64,000 nucleotides of DNA from NCBI RefSeq assembly GCF_001293685.1, contig NZ_BCAG01000006.1:434001-498000 (forward strand), written 5' to 3'. The translations under genes were made by a program, and so were the position numbers. Within the stretch, counting starts at the first letter, position 1; every line of letters begins with the position of its first letter. The stretch comes from Desulfatitalea tepidiphila. GTDB lineage: Bacteria > Desulfobacterota > Desulfobacteria > Desulfobacterales > Desulfosarcinaceae. Below are positions 1 to 9,388 of the stretch, in pieces. Below the pieces are notes generated by a model. The model ran no database searches. It was not told where the DNA came from and saw only the letters and a program-made list of their open reading frames with translations.

Positions 1-31
1 AGGACCAACCCATAGGATCGAACTTCAGATA

Positions 32-140
32 TGCCCGCCGAGCATTTTACCGTCACTTGACCGCTTGGCGTGTGGCATCGGACATCTGCTCCAGCCACGC
101 CGGGTCTAATGAATAACAGTCAGATAGAATCGCTGACAGC
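32..140 (+). repeat. Partial copy A of dispersed palindromic element
   Basis: This stretch resembles the right half of the large element at 52293-52590 in the same orientation. Shared blocks are GACCGCTTGGCGTGTGGCAT, a diverged GCCGGGTCTAATGAAT and GAATCGCTGAC. It ends about 13 bases before the predicted htpG promoter. The left half is missing or lies outside the window. Confidence 0.6.
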
Positions 141-152
141 GCCGATACCCGG

Positions 153-180
153 TTGACAATCGCGTTTTTTCACCCATTAT
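153..180 (+). promoter_or_regulatory. Predicted sigma-70 promoter of htpG
   Basis: A consensus -35 box TTGACA (153-158) is followed after 16 bases by CATTAT (175-180), giving a start near 187 and a short leader to the ATG at 237. No CIRCE-type inverted repeat was seen. This is a prediction from sequence only. Confidence 0.45.
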
Positions 181-236
181 TAAGACGAATTTCCGGATCA
201 AGATCATTTCATGAAAGGAGTCGAAGAGGAGTCGGT

Positions 237-2171
237 ATGGAAAGCAAACGACAGACCCACCAGTTCAAGACCGAAGTTCGTCAGGTTCTCAACCTCATCA
301 TCAATTCCCTCTATTCCAACAAGGAGATCTTCCTGCGGGAACTGATCTCCAACGCATCGGATGCCATCGACAAGCTGCGCTTCAAGTCCCAGACCGAGCT
401 GGAGCTGCTGGCCGACGACGCCGAATTCAAAATCAAAATCAAGACCGATGGCATCGCCCGGACTCTCGAGGTCAGCGACAACGGCATCGGCATGACCTTT
501 GACGAGGTCATGGAGAACATCGGCACCATCGCCAAGAGCGGAACGGCTGGTTTCATGGAGATGCTCAAGCAGGCCCAGAGCGCCGAAATGCTCACCCCCG
601 AGCTCATCGGCCAATTCGGCGTCGGTTTCTACAGCGCCTTTATGGTGGCCGAAAAAATCACCTTGGTCACCCGCGCGGCCGGCGCGCCAAAAGATCAGGC
701 CGTGCGCTGGGAGTCCAGCGGCGACGGCAGTTTCGATATCGAGGCCACCGAAAAGGACAAGCGCGGCACCACCATCACCTTGCACCTGAAGCAGGCGGAC
801 AAGGATGAGCCCGATTTTACCGATCAGTGGCAGATCCGCAGGATCATCAAGCAGCACTCCGATTACGTCGCCTACCCCATCGTGATGGACGTGGAAAAAG
901 AGGTGCCCCTGCCCGACGAGGCGATCATCAAGGACAAGGACGGCAAGCCCATCGGCGAGACCAAACGGCGCGTGGTCGAAGAAGAGACCATCAACTCCAT
1001 GAAGGCCATCTGGGCCCAACCCAAGGACGAGGTCGACGACAAGACCCACGAGGAGTTCTACAAGCACCTGGCCCACGACTGGAACCCGCCCCTGGCCCGG
1101 CTGCATATGAAGCTCGAAGGCACCACCGAGTACGACATGCTGCTTTACATCCCCTCAAAGGCGCCTTTCGACCTTTTTCAGCCCGAACGCAAACACGGTG
1201 TTCAGCTCTACTGCAAGCGGGTCTTCATCATGGACGACTGTAAGGAACTGGTGCCCGAATACCTGCGTTTCGTGAAAGGGGTGGTGGACGCCCCGGATCT
1301 GAACCTCAACGTGAGCCGCGAGATCCTGCAGCAGGACCGGCTGGTGATGAATATCCGCAACAATCTGGTCAAGAAGGTACTGGACCTGCTCACCGACATG
1401 TCGGCCGAGGACTATGAAAAATTTTACGAGGAGTTCGGCGCCGTTCTCAAGGAAGGCATTTATACCGACACCAACAAACGGAATACAATCGCATCGCTGG
1501 CGAGGTACAAGACCACCCGGTCCGAAGGCAAGTGGGTCTCCCTCGACGAATATATCAAGCGGATGCAGCCCGACCAGAAAGAGATCTACTACATCACCGG
1601 CGACGACCTCAACGCGTTGATCAACAGCCCGTTGCTGGAAAAGCTCAAGGACAAATCCTACGAAGTGCTGCTCATGGCCGATCCGGTGGACGAGTGGGCC
1701 ATGCAGGCCCTGACCGAATATGACGGCAAGCCGTTCAAAAGCGCGGAAAAGGGTGATCTGGCGCTGGACAAGGTCGAAGAGGCCAAAAAGGAGGAGTTCA
1801 AGGCCCTCTTCGGTTTCATCAAGGGCCAGCTCGAAGCCAAGGTCAAAGAGGTCAAGGCCTCGGACCGCCTCAAGGAGTCGGTGGCCTGCCTCTCCGGCGA
1901 AGACTACGACATGAGCGCCTACATGGAGAAACTGATGCGCGCGGCCGGGCAGAAGCCGCCGGAGGTCAAACGGGTGCTGGAACTCAACATGGACCATCCG
2001 GTAATGGCCAAGATCAAAGCCGTGTATGAAAACGACCGCGACAATGCCGTATTGAAAGATTATAGTCAGATGCTCTACGACCTGGCCGTCATCGCCGAAG
2101 GCGGCAAACTCGACGACCCGGGCCGATTCTCGCGCCTGGTGAGTACGGTGATGAGCCAGGCTATAGACTAA
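237..2171 (+). CDS. htpG: Molecular chaperone HtpG (Hsp90 family)
   Basis: Cytosolic ATP-dependent Hsp90 chaperone of 644 residues, close to the usual bacterial length. The N-terminal GHKL ATPase domain is complete: catalytic Glu35 and Asn39 ([10 protein letters not shown]), Asp81 in [14 protein letters not shown] (lid) and [11 protein letters not shown]. Middle and C-terminal dimerisation domains follow. The ATG at 237 was chosen because a purine-rich ribosome site (GAAGAGGAG) precedes it and the conserved N-terminus begins there. An in-frame ATG at 153 lies inside the predicted -35 box and would add 28 unconserved residues. The gene is monocistronic, with a promoter at 153-180 and a hairpin terminator at 2189-2228. 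Confidence 0.97.
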   Translation: MESKRQTHQFKTEVRQVLNLIINSLYSNKEIFLRELISNASDAIDKLRFKSQTELELLADDAEFKIKIKTDGIARTLEVSDNGIGMTFDEVMENIGTIAKSGTAGFMEMLKQAQSAEMLTPELIGQFGVGFYSAFMVAEKITLVTRAAGAPKDQAVRWESSGDGSFDIEATEKDKRGTTITLHLKQADKDEPDFTDQWQIRRIIKQHSDYVAYPIVMDVEKEVPLPDEAIIKDKDGKPIGETKRRVVEEETINSMKAIWAQPKDEVDDKTHEEFYKHLAHDWNPPLARLHMKLEGTTEYDMLLYIPSKAPFDLFQPERKHGVQLYCKRVFIMDDCKELVPEYLRFVKGVVDAPDLNLNVSREILQQDRLVMNIRNNLVKKVLDLLTDMSAEDYEKFYEEFGAVLKEGIYTDTNKRNTIASLARYKTTRSEGKWVSLDEYIKRMQPDQKEIYYITGDDLNALINSPLLEKLKDKSYEVLLMADPVDEWAMQALTEYDGKPFKSAEKGDLALDKVEEAKKEEFKALFGFIKGQLEAKVKEVKASDRLKESVACLSGEDYDMSAYMEKLMRAAGQKPPEVKRVLELNMDHPVMAKIKAVYENDRDNAVLKDYSQMLYDLAVIAEGGKLDDPGRFSRLVSTVMSQAID

Positions 2172-2188
2172 GCAATTATTTTTTAATG

Positions 2189-2228
2189 TAAAAGCCGGCG
2201 CTGGGGAATGGGCAGCGCCGGCTTTTAC
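2189..2228 (+). terminator. Hairpin terminator after htpG
   Basis: A perfect 16-bp stem (GTAAAAGCCGGCGCTG at 2189-2204 pairing with 2213-2228) closes an 8-base loop, 18 bases after the htpG stop. The A-rich left arm and T-rich right arm fit intrinsic termination. Confidence 0.8.
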
Positions 2229-2395
2229 GTTTGACAAAACCCGATACCCTTTATACATGAAACATCGAACGCAAACGGAACCCGACACCCATTCTTGCCG
2301 CTTGACCCGGTGCAAAAAGGCCAACCGTGCAGAGTGTTCACGGCCACCGGTGTCGGACGGATGATGCATTGTTCTGAACAGTGAATTAAAGCCCA

Positions 2396-5014
2396 ATGCC
2401 CTTTTTCGATCAACCGTACACGCTTTTGCTGCTGGCAGCGGTAGGTATTTCGACGATTCTCGCCATTGCGGCGCTTAAAAACCGCCCGACCTTGGGCAAT
2501 CACGCCTTTGGGGCCCTCATGGTGTCCGTGGCCATGTGGGCCTTATTGACGATCTTCGAAGTCGCCTCGTATGATCATCAAACTAAAGTATTCAGCGGGG
2601 ACCTGAAGTATCTCTTCATTGCCATCGTCCCGGTGGCATGGTTCATCTTCAGCCTCTATTATGCCAATCGGATCCGCGCCCTGAAATTGGGACACCTGTT
2701 CTGGCTGGCCGCAATTCCGTTGGTGACCGTGGTATTGGTGGCCACCAACGGGCTTCATCATCTGATGTTTCAGAGTATGACCTCCTTTCGCGACGGTGAT
2801 TTTTATCTCATTTCACGAAAATTCGGCATCTGGTTCTGGATTCACACCGCCTATTCCTATGCATTGCTGTTCATGGGATTTGCCTTCATCGCCAAATCCC
2901 TGATGGATGCCCAACGCATTTACCGCAGCCAGGTCATTTCGCTGTTGATTGCGGCCGGTGCACCCTGGCTGTGCAACGTCCTGTTCCTCACCGGAGCCCA
3001 TCCTTTCCCCCGTCTCGACCTGACCCCCTTTGCCTTCAGCATCAGCGGTCTGGCCATCATGTGGGGCATCATCCGCTATCGACTGCTCGATATCGTTCCC
3101 ATTGCACGCGATTTTGTCATTCAGAACATGCGGGACGGCGTTATCGTCATCGATACCCATCGTCGTGTTCTCGATATGAATTCAGCCGCCGCGCAACTGG
3201 CCGAAGTGCGGCAAGCCGATGTCATCGGTCGGGATGTGGACCAGATCATCTCCTGGTTACCTGAAATGACCCTGCCCAGCGATCCACAAAAATCGGGACC
3301 GCCGGCCACTGTTTCGATCCAATACAACGGGGTACGGCGGTTCCTCGAGGTCGACGCATCGATGTTGCGCGAAAACGAAAAACTAACCGGTCACCTGGTG
3401 ATCCTCAGGGACATCACGGAGGCCATGGCCGCCCAGGAGGCACTGCGCCGCAGCGAAGAGCGCTTTAAATCGCTCAGCGAAAATGCGCCGGTCATCATCG
3501 TCATCCTCGACGTCGCCGGGATCATCACCTACGTCAATCCCACATGGGAAAAAATCCTGGGCCATGCCAAGGATGCCGTTGAAGGCCGCCCTTTCACCGA
3601 TTTTATCAACGATGAGGAGCGTCGGCGCTGCAACCAGATCTACCAGCGCCTGATGAGCGGCAAGCAAACCATGGCGGAAAGCAGTGTACGGGTTCAGAGC
3701 GAATCCGGGGAAATGCACATTTTCGACTTCACGGCATCGGTCAACTCCGATCAGGAGGGGCGCATCACCGGCTTCATCGGTATTGCCAAGGACACCACCG
3801 AAGAAACCCGCCTGCAATCCCAGTTGATGCAGTCGCAGAAAATGGAGGCGATCGGCACCCTGGCCGGCGGCATCGCCCACGATTTCAACAACATTCTTAT
3901 GGGCATGCAGGCCAACGTCTCGCTGCTGCGGATAGAAGCCGGCAACGACGCCCTGGCACGCGAGAAACTCAGGCGGATCGAGGACCAGATCCAATCCGGC
4001 GCCTCGCTCACCCGCCAACTGCTCGGATATGCCCGCAAGGGACAGTCGGTCATTCGTCCCGTCGATTTACATCAGTTGATCGAGGATACCCTGAACGTGG
4101 TTCAGCGGACCAACAAGAAAATCCGTATTCATCGTCATCTGGAGGCACGACCGCCGATCTTGAATGCCGACCAGGGGCAGATGGAGGTGGTGCTTCTCAA
4201 TCTCTTCATCAACGCCGTGGATGCCATGCCCAACAGCGGAGAGTTGACCGTCGCCACCCGCAGGCTCCTGGACGAGGAGTTGAAGGAGCAGTGGGGCGAA
4301 CTGAGCCCAGGGCCCTATATCGAAATCAGGATCGCCGATACGGGTATCGGCATGGATGAAACCACGATCAAACGCATATTCGAGCCATTTTTCACCACCA
4401 AGGAGATTGGACGCGGTACCGGACTGGGCCTGGCCTCGGTCTACGGTGTCGTCAAGAGCCATCACGGCCACATCCGGGTTGCTTCCGGCCTGGGTGAAGG
4501 CGCCACTTTTCTGCTGCTTTTTCCGGCCGCCGGCGACGCGTTACCCAAACCCAGGGAAAAGACGCCCGTACCGCTCATCGGCAGCAACGGCAGAAACGTC
4601 CTGGTGGTGGACGATGAGGCGGTGATTCTGGAATATGTCGGTGAATTGGTCGAAGGCCTTGGATTCAAGGCCCTCCTCTCCACGAGCGGTCAAGAGGCGA
4701 TACGCATCTATGAAGCCAGGTCCGATGTCATCGATGTGGTCATTCTGGATATGATCATGCCCGAAATGGATGGATATGAAGTGTTCACGGCCCTCTCTGC
4801 CTTGAACCCAAACCTTAAGGTGATCATTGCCAGTGGTTCAGAAATGGACGATCGCTCCAAAAAAATCCTGGAACAGGGGCGGCACTTTTTTCTCAAGAAG
4901 CCGTTTACCCTCGATGAAATGGTCTCGGCCTTCGCCTGCGTCCTCGGTGTGCCCCCCACCTGTGCGGCGCCCGAAAACCCCATGGTGCATGGCGACCGCC
5001 CGAACCCGCACTAA
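2396..5014 (+). CDS. Membrane hybrid histidine kinase (7TM-PAS-PAS-HisKA-HATPase-REC)
   Basis: An 872-residue hybrid sensor kinase. Residues 1-225 hold about seven hydrophobic helices like the N-terminal 7TM sensor module of some histidine kinases. Two PAS domains follow (about 235-345 and 350-475). The HisKA domain carries the phospho-accepting His495 (GGIAHDFNN). The HATPase_c domain shows DTGIGM and [15 protein letters not shown]-terminal receiver domain has acceptor Asp785 in ILDMIMPEMDG. The signal is unknown. No output regulator gene is adjacent, so phosphate probably passes to a distant partner. The gene converges with the dehydrogenase at 5016; the two stop codons are one base apart. 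Confidence 0.93.
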   Translation: MPFFDQPYTLLLLAAVGISTILAIAALKNRPTLGNHAFGALMVSVAMWALLTIFEVASYDHQTKVFSGDLKYLFIAIVPVAWFIFSLYYANRIRALKLGHLFWLAAIPLVTVVLVATNGLHHLMFQSMTSFRDGDFYLISRKFGIWFWIHTAYSYALLFMGFAFIAKSLMDAQRIYRSQVISLLIAAGAPWLCNVLFLTGAHPFPRLDLTPFAFSISGLAIMWGIIRYRLLDIVPIARDFVIQNMRDGVIVIDTHRRVLDMNSAAAQLAEVRQADVIGRDVDQIISWLPEMTLPSDPQKSGPPATVSIQYNGVRRFLEVDASMLRENEKLTGHLVILRDITEAMAAQEALRRSEERFKSLSENAPVIIVILDVAGIITYVNPTWEKILGHAKDAVEGRPFTDFINDEERRRCNQIYQRLMSGKQTMAESSVRVQSESGEMHIFDFTASVNSDQEGRITGFIGIAKDTTEETRLQSQLMQSQKMEAIGTLAGGIAHDFNNILMGMQANVSLLRIEAGNDALAREKLRRIEDQIQSGASLTRQLLGYARKGQSVIRPVDLHQLIEDTLNVVQRTNKKIRIHRHLEARPPILNADQGQMEVVLLNLFINAVDAMPNSGELTVATRRLLDEELKEQWGELSPGPYIEIRIADTGIGMDETTIKRIFEPFFTTKEIGRGTGLGLASVYGVVKSHHGHIRVASGLGEGATFLLLFPAAGDALPKPREKTPVPLIGSNGRNVLVVDDEAVILEYVGELVEGLGFKALLSTSGQEAIRIYEARSDVIDVVILDMIMPEMDGYEVFTALSALNPNLKVIIASGSEMDDRSKKILEQGRHFFLKKPFTLDEMVSAFACVLGVPPTCAAPENPMVHGDRPNPH

Positions 5015-5015
5015 T

Positions 5016-6446
5016 CTAATCCTCCTGGCCTCCCCCATCCAATCCCGACTTCGTTAAGATGGCCTTGGCCGGCATCAATCCTGTGGCGGCGGCCGAAACG
5101 ATATTGCCGGCCACGCCCGGTCCATCGCCGGCGACATAGAGTCCGTGAACCTTGGTTTCCAGATGCGCATCGGTCTCCACCTGGGTGGCGAAAAACTTGA
5201 TTTCGGGAGCGTATAACAAGGTTTCGTCGTTGGAAACGCCGGCGACCACCCGGTTGAGCTGTTCCAGGCCTTCGATGAGGTTGGTCAGTATCCGTTCGGG
5301 CAGGGCCATGGCAATGTCCCCGCAAACCACATTGGTCAGAGTCGGACGGATATAACCCTTTTCGATACGATGCCAGGTGCTGCGGCGACCGCGCTTCAGA
5401 TCCCCGAAGCGCTGCAGGATCGGTCGACCGCCGCCGATGAGCGTCGCCAACTGCCCGATCGCCTCACCGTAAGCCTGATTGTCGGTCACCGGCTCGGTGA
5501 GCACCACCTTGGACAAAAAAGCAAAATTGGTGTTTTCCGACTTACGCTCCTGATAGGCATGGCCGTTGACGCAAACAAAGCGGCTGTAGTTTTCCAGGGC
5601 CACGTAACCGCCCTGATTGGTGCAAAAGGTACGGGTCTGGTCGTCGTACTTGGCCGTTTGGATGAAAAAGGTCGGATCGTAAATGATTTCGCACAGATCA
5701 TGCAGAATATCGTTGTGCACTTCCACCCTGACACCCACCTCGATACCGCGCTGCTGAACCCCCAGGTCGAATTGGGCGGCCACCCGCCCCATCCAATCGG
5801 CCCCGGCGCGACCGGGCGCCAGAATGACATATGGGGCATGGTAGGCCTTGCGTTGGGTCGCGATACCGACGACCCGCCCGTGGTCCACCTGTATCTCGCG
5901 CACCTCCTCGGAGCTGTGAATCACCACCCCCCTGGCGCGCAGGTGATCCACCATGCCGGCGATATGCGCGGGCAAGCGGTCACTGCCCAGGTGCTTCTGC
6001 TTGATGATCATCAGATCGATGCCGAAGCGCTTGGCGGCCTTGCGGATCTGCTGGGCCGCGGCCATATCCGTGGGAAAGACGGGGCCGTCCATGCCGAACC
6101 GGTTGAAGATCGTTTCGGTCTCCCCGATCAACGTTTGGGCCGCCGACCGGCTCATGAACTGGGTCAGGTCGGTCTTGCCCAGCTTTTCGATGTAATTGAG
6201 CTTGCCATCCGAAAAGAGTCCGGCCCCGCCAAGACCGCACAGAACATTGCATGGCTTGCAGTGGCGGCACTCTCCTGTCGTCTTCATCGGGCATTGGCGC
6301 CGTTCCGGCGGTTTGCCCTTATCCACCATGAGCACCTTCAAATCCGAGTGCTCGCACAGCCAATAGGCGGCAAACAGACCGGCCGGCCCCGCTCCGACAA
6401 TGATCACATCGAATCGGGATGTCTGTGACGAATCCGCAGAGGGCAA
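5016..6446 (-). CDS. FAD-dependent dehydrogenase (COG2509-like)
   Basis: A 476-residue flavoprotein. The N-terminus has the Rossmann dinucleotide motif VIIVGAGPAGLFAA followed by an acidic strand end (MVDKG). A cysteine-rich stretch near residues 50-75 (ECRHCKPCNVLCG) leads into GGAGLFSDGKLN, a combination typical of the uncharacterised FAD-dependent dehydrogenases grouped with COG2509. A second FAD signature, GLYVAGDGPGVAGNIVSAA, lies near the C-terminus. The substrate is unknown. Whether the cysteines bind a metal cannot be decided from sequence. It may be co-transcribed with the flavodoxin-like gene upstream on the same strand (about 120-bp gap), suggesting redox chemistry, but this is inference. 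Confidence 0.88.
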   Translation of the reverse strand: MPSADSSQTSRFDVIIVGAGPAGLFAAYWLCEHSDLKVLMVDKGKPPERRQCPMKTTGECRHCKPCNVLCGLGGAGLFSDGKLNYIEKLGKTDLTQFMSRSAAQTLIGETETIFNRFGMDGPVFPTDMAAAQQIRKAAKRFGIDLMIIKQKHLGSDRLPAHIAGMVDHLRARGVVIHSSEEVREIQVDHGRVVGIATQRKAYHAPYVILAPGRAGADWMGRVAAQFDLGVQQRGIEVGVRVEVHNDILHDLCEIIYDPTFFIQTAKYDDQTRTFCTNQGGYVALENYSRFVCVNGHAYQERKSENTNFAFLSKVVLTEPVTDNQAYGEAIGQLATLIGGGRPILQRFGDLKRGRRSTWHRIEKGYIRPTLTNVVCGDIAMALPERILTNLIEGLEQLNRVVAGVSNDETLLYAPEIKFFATQVETDAHLETKVHGLYVAGDGPGVAGNIVSAAATGLMPAKAILTKSGLDGGGQED

Positions 6447-6568
6447 GTGGCGCTCCTTTCTGTCTGGGGTGAATCTGAAATGGCGCAGGGCTGACCTGTA
6501 TGAGGTGGACGAGGCGGAGGGGGAGATATTCAGTGGCCGCCCACAAACAGGCCATTTGGGGATCGGCC

Positions 6569-7075
6569 CTATTTAGTGACGCCCACCATCCCGTTGTCGC
6601 TGATCAACTTGGCCAGTTCGGACACGCGGCGGCCCATCTTTTTTGCGTTTTCACTGGTCCCGCTATCCGGCGCCCCCACGCAGGCCACCCCATAATGACC
6701 GGTGGCCGACAGCGGATCACCCACAATGACCATGCCGTAGATCAGCAGGGCCTGGAGAATTGACATCAAAGTGGTCTCCTTGCCACCGGTGGGATCTCCC
6801 GAAGTGGCAAAGGCCGCACCGATCTTGTTCTCCATACGCCTGCGCACCCCGACGTAGTCATCGAATACCTTCTTCAACGGCGCCGCCATGGTGCCGAAAT
6901 AGACGGGTGATCCGGCGATGACCGCCATGCTCTGTACGAAATCCTCGCGGCTCACCTCATCGGTGTGACGCAACAGGACCTGAACGCCATCCACTTGACC
7001 GGCCCCCTCTGCAACGGCTTCTGCCAAACGGCGCGTATTGCCACCCTTGGAATAGAAAAGTACGAGTATCTGCAT
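6569..7075 (-). CDS. Flavodoxin-like / WrbA-like FMN protein
   Basis: A 168-residue flavodoxin-fold protein. The FMN phosphate loop is YSKGGNTRRLA at residues 8-18, and GSPVYFGTMAAPLKKVFDD near residue 55 is typical of WrbA-type NAD(P)H:quinone oxidoreductases and related flavodoxins. Further flavin contacts are likely in FATSGDPTGGKE. The start at 7075 is set by an AAGGAG ribosome site just upstream; an earlier in-frame ATG at 7216 would add 47 residues with no homology. A role in two-electron quinone reduction or as an electron carrier is inferred from the family. Confidence 0.85.
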   Translation of the reverse strand: MQILVLFYSKGGNTRRLAEAVAEGAGQVDGVQVLLRHTDEVSREDFVQSMAVIAGSPVYFGTMAAPLKKVFDDYVGVRRRMENKIGAAFATSGDPTGGKETTLMSILQALLIYGMVIVGDPLSATGHYGVACVGAPDSGTSENAKKMGRRVSELAKLISDNGMVGVTK

Positions 7076-7498
7076 TTTTTTCTCCTTGGCTTTCAATCGG
7101 CGGCCGCGGGCCGCTTGCTGCACCGCTACGATCGCCATTCCGGTCATCCCGGGAATCGGATCCGATGCCGTTCCTGAAACCGATATCAATCTAATGGCTC
7201 CGGACGCGCATATCAAGCAAAGTTATGCATCTTCAGACGAACGGGGTCGATTGAAGGGATCCCGGAATCGGTCCGCAGCGGCCCGGGTGGTAAAATTGCC
7301 TTTGACTTGAACCACGGCCTGCACATATAGTGGTGCCATGCATACCGCACCATGCATCCTCGTTGAAACGGGGAGCATTACGGCCGATACCGCAATCACC
7401 CTGTTGAACTTTCTCCGCTCCCGCACCACCTGACCGTCTCCTGCTGCGCGCCCCGCCGAGGCCGTGTCCAACAACCCCTAATCCTTAAGGAGGTTCGT
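7076..7498. other. Intergenic region between flavodoxin-like and ABM genes
   Basis: About 420 bases without a convincing gene. The right part holds a promoter candidate (7302-7331) for the ABM gene. Downstream of it is a 31-codon open frame at 7338-7433 (starting MHTAPCILVE) with no good ribosome site, not annotated as a gene. An ATGCAT repeat pair (7338-7357) flanks CCGCACC. Confidence 0.5.
7302..7331 (+). promoter_or_regulatory. Predicted promoter of ABM-fold gene
   Basis: TTGACT (7302-7307) and TATAGT (7326-7331) are separated by 18 bases. Transcription would start near 7338, giving a leader of about 160 bases before the gene at 7499. Confidence 0.4.
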
Positions 7499-7795
7499 AT
7501 GGCAGTAAAAGCCCTGATCAAACGAGTCGTACCGGAAAGCAAAGCGCGCGAGATGATTCCCCTGTTCAGGCAGATGCGTTCCCTGGCCATGAATCAGGAT
7601 GGCTACATTTCGGGCGAAACGCTGCGGAACCTGAACAACTCCGAAGAATTCCTGGTCATCAGCAGCTGGCAATCTTCACAGGACTGGATCAAATGGCTTG
7701 AAAGCACTGAGCGGCAGCAGATTCAACAAAAAATCGATGCCCTCCTGGGCGGCCAGACCAAATATGAAATCTACCACTATGGGTTCAGTGAATAG
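7499..7795 (+). CDS. Antibiotic biosynthesis monooxygenase (ABM)-fold protein
   Basis: A 98-residue single-domain protein of the dimeric alpha/beta-barrel ABM superfamily. The pattern fits: a beta strand (AVKALIKRVV), a helix, GYISGETLRNLNN, FLVISSWQSSQDWIKWLES, and a final helix and strand. Members include small cofactor-free monooxygenases and haem-handling proteins, but many are uncharacterised, so no substrate is assigned. A strong AAGGAGG ribosome site lies 5 bases upstream of the ATG. It appears monocistronic, with an inverted-repeat terminator beginning at 7811. Confidence 0.82.
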   Translation: MAVKALIKRVVPESKAREMIPLFRQMRSLAMNQDGYISGETLRNLNNSEEFLVISSWQSSQDWIKWLESTERQQIQQKIDALLGGQTKYEIYHYGFSE

Positions 7796-7810
7796 GACCG
7801 CCGAATCGTT

Positions 7811-7878
7811 GAATTTCGGACTTTCGCGAAACCGTCAATTTTTAACGGCACCGTAAAACGTCCGAAATTCGTTTTTTC
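7811..7878 (+). terminator. Inverted-repeat terminator after ABM gene
   Basis: GAATTTCGGAC (7811-7821) pairs perfectly with GTCCGAAATTC (7860-7870) and is followed by GTTTTTTCC. The 38-base interior holds a smaller ACCGT/ACGG pairing. The position 15 bases after the stop and the T-run support termination. Confidence 0.6.
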
Positions 7879-7906
7879 CGTCATCCCGGCGTTCGCCGGG
7901 ATGACG
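7879..7906. terminator. Perfect 13-bp palindromic hairpin, likely bidirectional
   Basis: A 13-bp perfect stem (CGTCATCCCGGCG and its complement) with a 2-base loop sits between the convergent ABM and TolC-like genes. It could end transcription from either side or be a small dispersed palindrome; the sequence alone does not decide. Confidence 0.5.
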
Positions 7907-7930
7907 CCTCTGCGGCTTTTTGCGGTTTTA

Positions 7931-9388
7931 TCAATTCTTGAAGGTTTCTATAATCTGACCGGTGGCCGTCTGCAGATTGTACCAGGACACCCGCAGGGCC
8001 ACCCGGGCCTGGGCGAGCTGTGATTGTGACACATTCAAATCGCGCTGGGCCTGGTTCAGGCGCACCAGCGAGCCCACGCCCGCACGGTACTCTTTCTCCA
8101 CGAGGTCCCGCTGCTGCTGCACCAGGGCCGTATTGGACTCCTGGAGACGGAGCACGCCTTGGGCCGACTCGATCTCGGCGATGATCTTTTCGATTTCCGA
8201 CGCCACCTGCACCTGGGCGTCGCCGCGCAGCTTCTCGGTCTCGTAAAGGCGCGCCCTGGCTTCGCTGGTGCGCGCCCGCGTCAGGCCGCCGGCAAACAGG
8301 TTCCAGGTCAGCCCCACGCCGACGGAGTTGCCGAAATCTTCACTCTCGAAATCGAAATCTTCGCTGCGTTCGCCATCATAGCTGGCGGTAAGGGCGAGGG
8401 TCGGGTAGTATCCGGCCCGGGCTGTTTTTACCCCTGCGTCGGCCTGCTGCACGATCCAATCGAAGCGTTTCAAATCGGGCCGCAGGCTCAGGGCCAGTGC
8501 CACCGACCCGGGGCCGTCGGGCTCGGCCAGTTCCGGCGGTGTGGTCGGCGCCAGTTCGGCCAGGCCCACATGCCCGGGCAAGCGCCCCTGGGGCAGTCCC
8601 AACAGAGCGGCCAGGCTGGCCAGACCGGCGCGGTAGCCGCGCTCCTCCTGGATGCGGGCGCTCTTGGCTGCATTGACGCGCACTTCGAAATTGAGCACGT
8701 CGCTCAAGGCCCCGGTGCCCACCTCGTATCGCAGACGCGCCTCGACGAGCTGGCGCTGGTTGAAGCGCTCGTCTTCGTTGGCGATCTTGACATTCTCCAA
8801 CGCCAGCTGGGACTGTAGATAGGCGATCGTAACTGCGGACAGCAGCAGCCGCTCGACATCGTCCCGGGCCGCCTGGCTGGCCTTTTCCCCGTAACGGGCC
8901 GCCGCCAGGGTGAACTCACGGGCCAGACCGTCGAACAGAAGCCAGGTGGCCGACAGGCCGGCTGAGTAGTACTCTTCGGGATTGCTGTATACACTGTCAA
9001 AGGTCGGAACGGTTCCCGGTGGATACAATCCCCGGATCAAATCGTATGACAGCCGCTGGTTGTCGAGCTCTCTTTCCGAAAGATCCATGCGGACAGCCCC
9101 GGCCTTGGCATCGATCTGGGGCCAATAGGGAGCCTGGGCCTGCCGGACGACCTGACCCGCCTGCATCACCCGGGCCTGCGCCGCCGCCAGGGAAGGGTTG
9201 CCGGCCAGTGCAATTTGCGCGGCGGTCCGGAGGTCCAGAACCCGAATCTCCTTCAGCGCTTCGGTCGGATCGCCTGTCGGCACCCCTTCTACGGCCGAGC
9301 AGACGGGCGCTACGGCCAACAGCCCCATCGCGCACAGGCCCATCGCGGACAAGATAGATAACAGCGTTCGATACAACAGTGAAGTCAT
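7931..9388 (-). CDS. TolC-family outer-membrane efflux channel
   Basis: A 485-residue outer-membrane factor. The N-terminus carries a signal peptide (hydrophobic core LLSILSAMGLCAMGLLAVAP ending near residue 32). Two internally repeated OEP units of coiled-coil helices and beta strands follow; the motif NPSLAAAQARVMQAG starts the first. This is the exit duct of a tripartite pump. The start codon overlaps the stop of the RND gene in an ATGA arrangement, so the two are translationally coupled. It is the last gene of the marR-adaptor-pump-channel operon. No lipobox is evident. Confidence 0.93.
   Translation of the reverse strand: MTSLLYRTLLSILSAMGLCAMGLLAVAPVCSAVEGVPTGDPTEALKEIRVLDLRTAAQIALAGNPSLAAAQARVMQAGQVVRQAQAPYWPQIDAKAGAVRMDLSERELDNQRLSYDLIRGLYPPGTVPTFDSVYSNPEEYYSAGLSATWLLFDGLAREFTLAAARYGEKASQAARDDVERLLLSAVTIAYLQSQLALENVKIANEDERFNQRQLVEARLRYEVGTGALSDVLNFEVRVNAAKSARIQEERGYRAGLASLAALLGLPQGRLPGHVGLAELAPTTPPELAEPDGPGSVALALSLRPDLKRFDWIVQQADAGVKTARAGYYPTLALTASYDGERSEDFDFESEDFGNSVGVGLTWNLFAGGLTRARTSEARARLYETEKLRGDAQVQVASEIEKIIAEIESAQGVLRLQESNTALVQQQRDLVEKEYRAGVGSLVRLNQAQRDLNVSQSQLAQARVALRVSWYNLQTATGQIIETFKN

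Noticed and set aside
153-236. Upstream in-frame start for htpG
   Set aside because: It would place the start codon region within the -35 promoter box and add residues absent from the family.
7338-7433. A 31-codon open frame in the leader of the ABM gene
   Set aside because: No convincing ribosome site and no similarity; mentioned only as part of the intergenic description.
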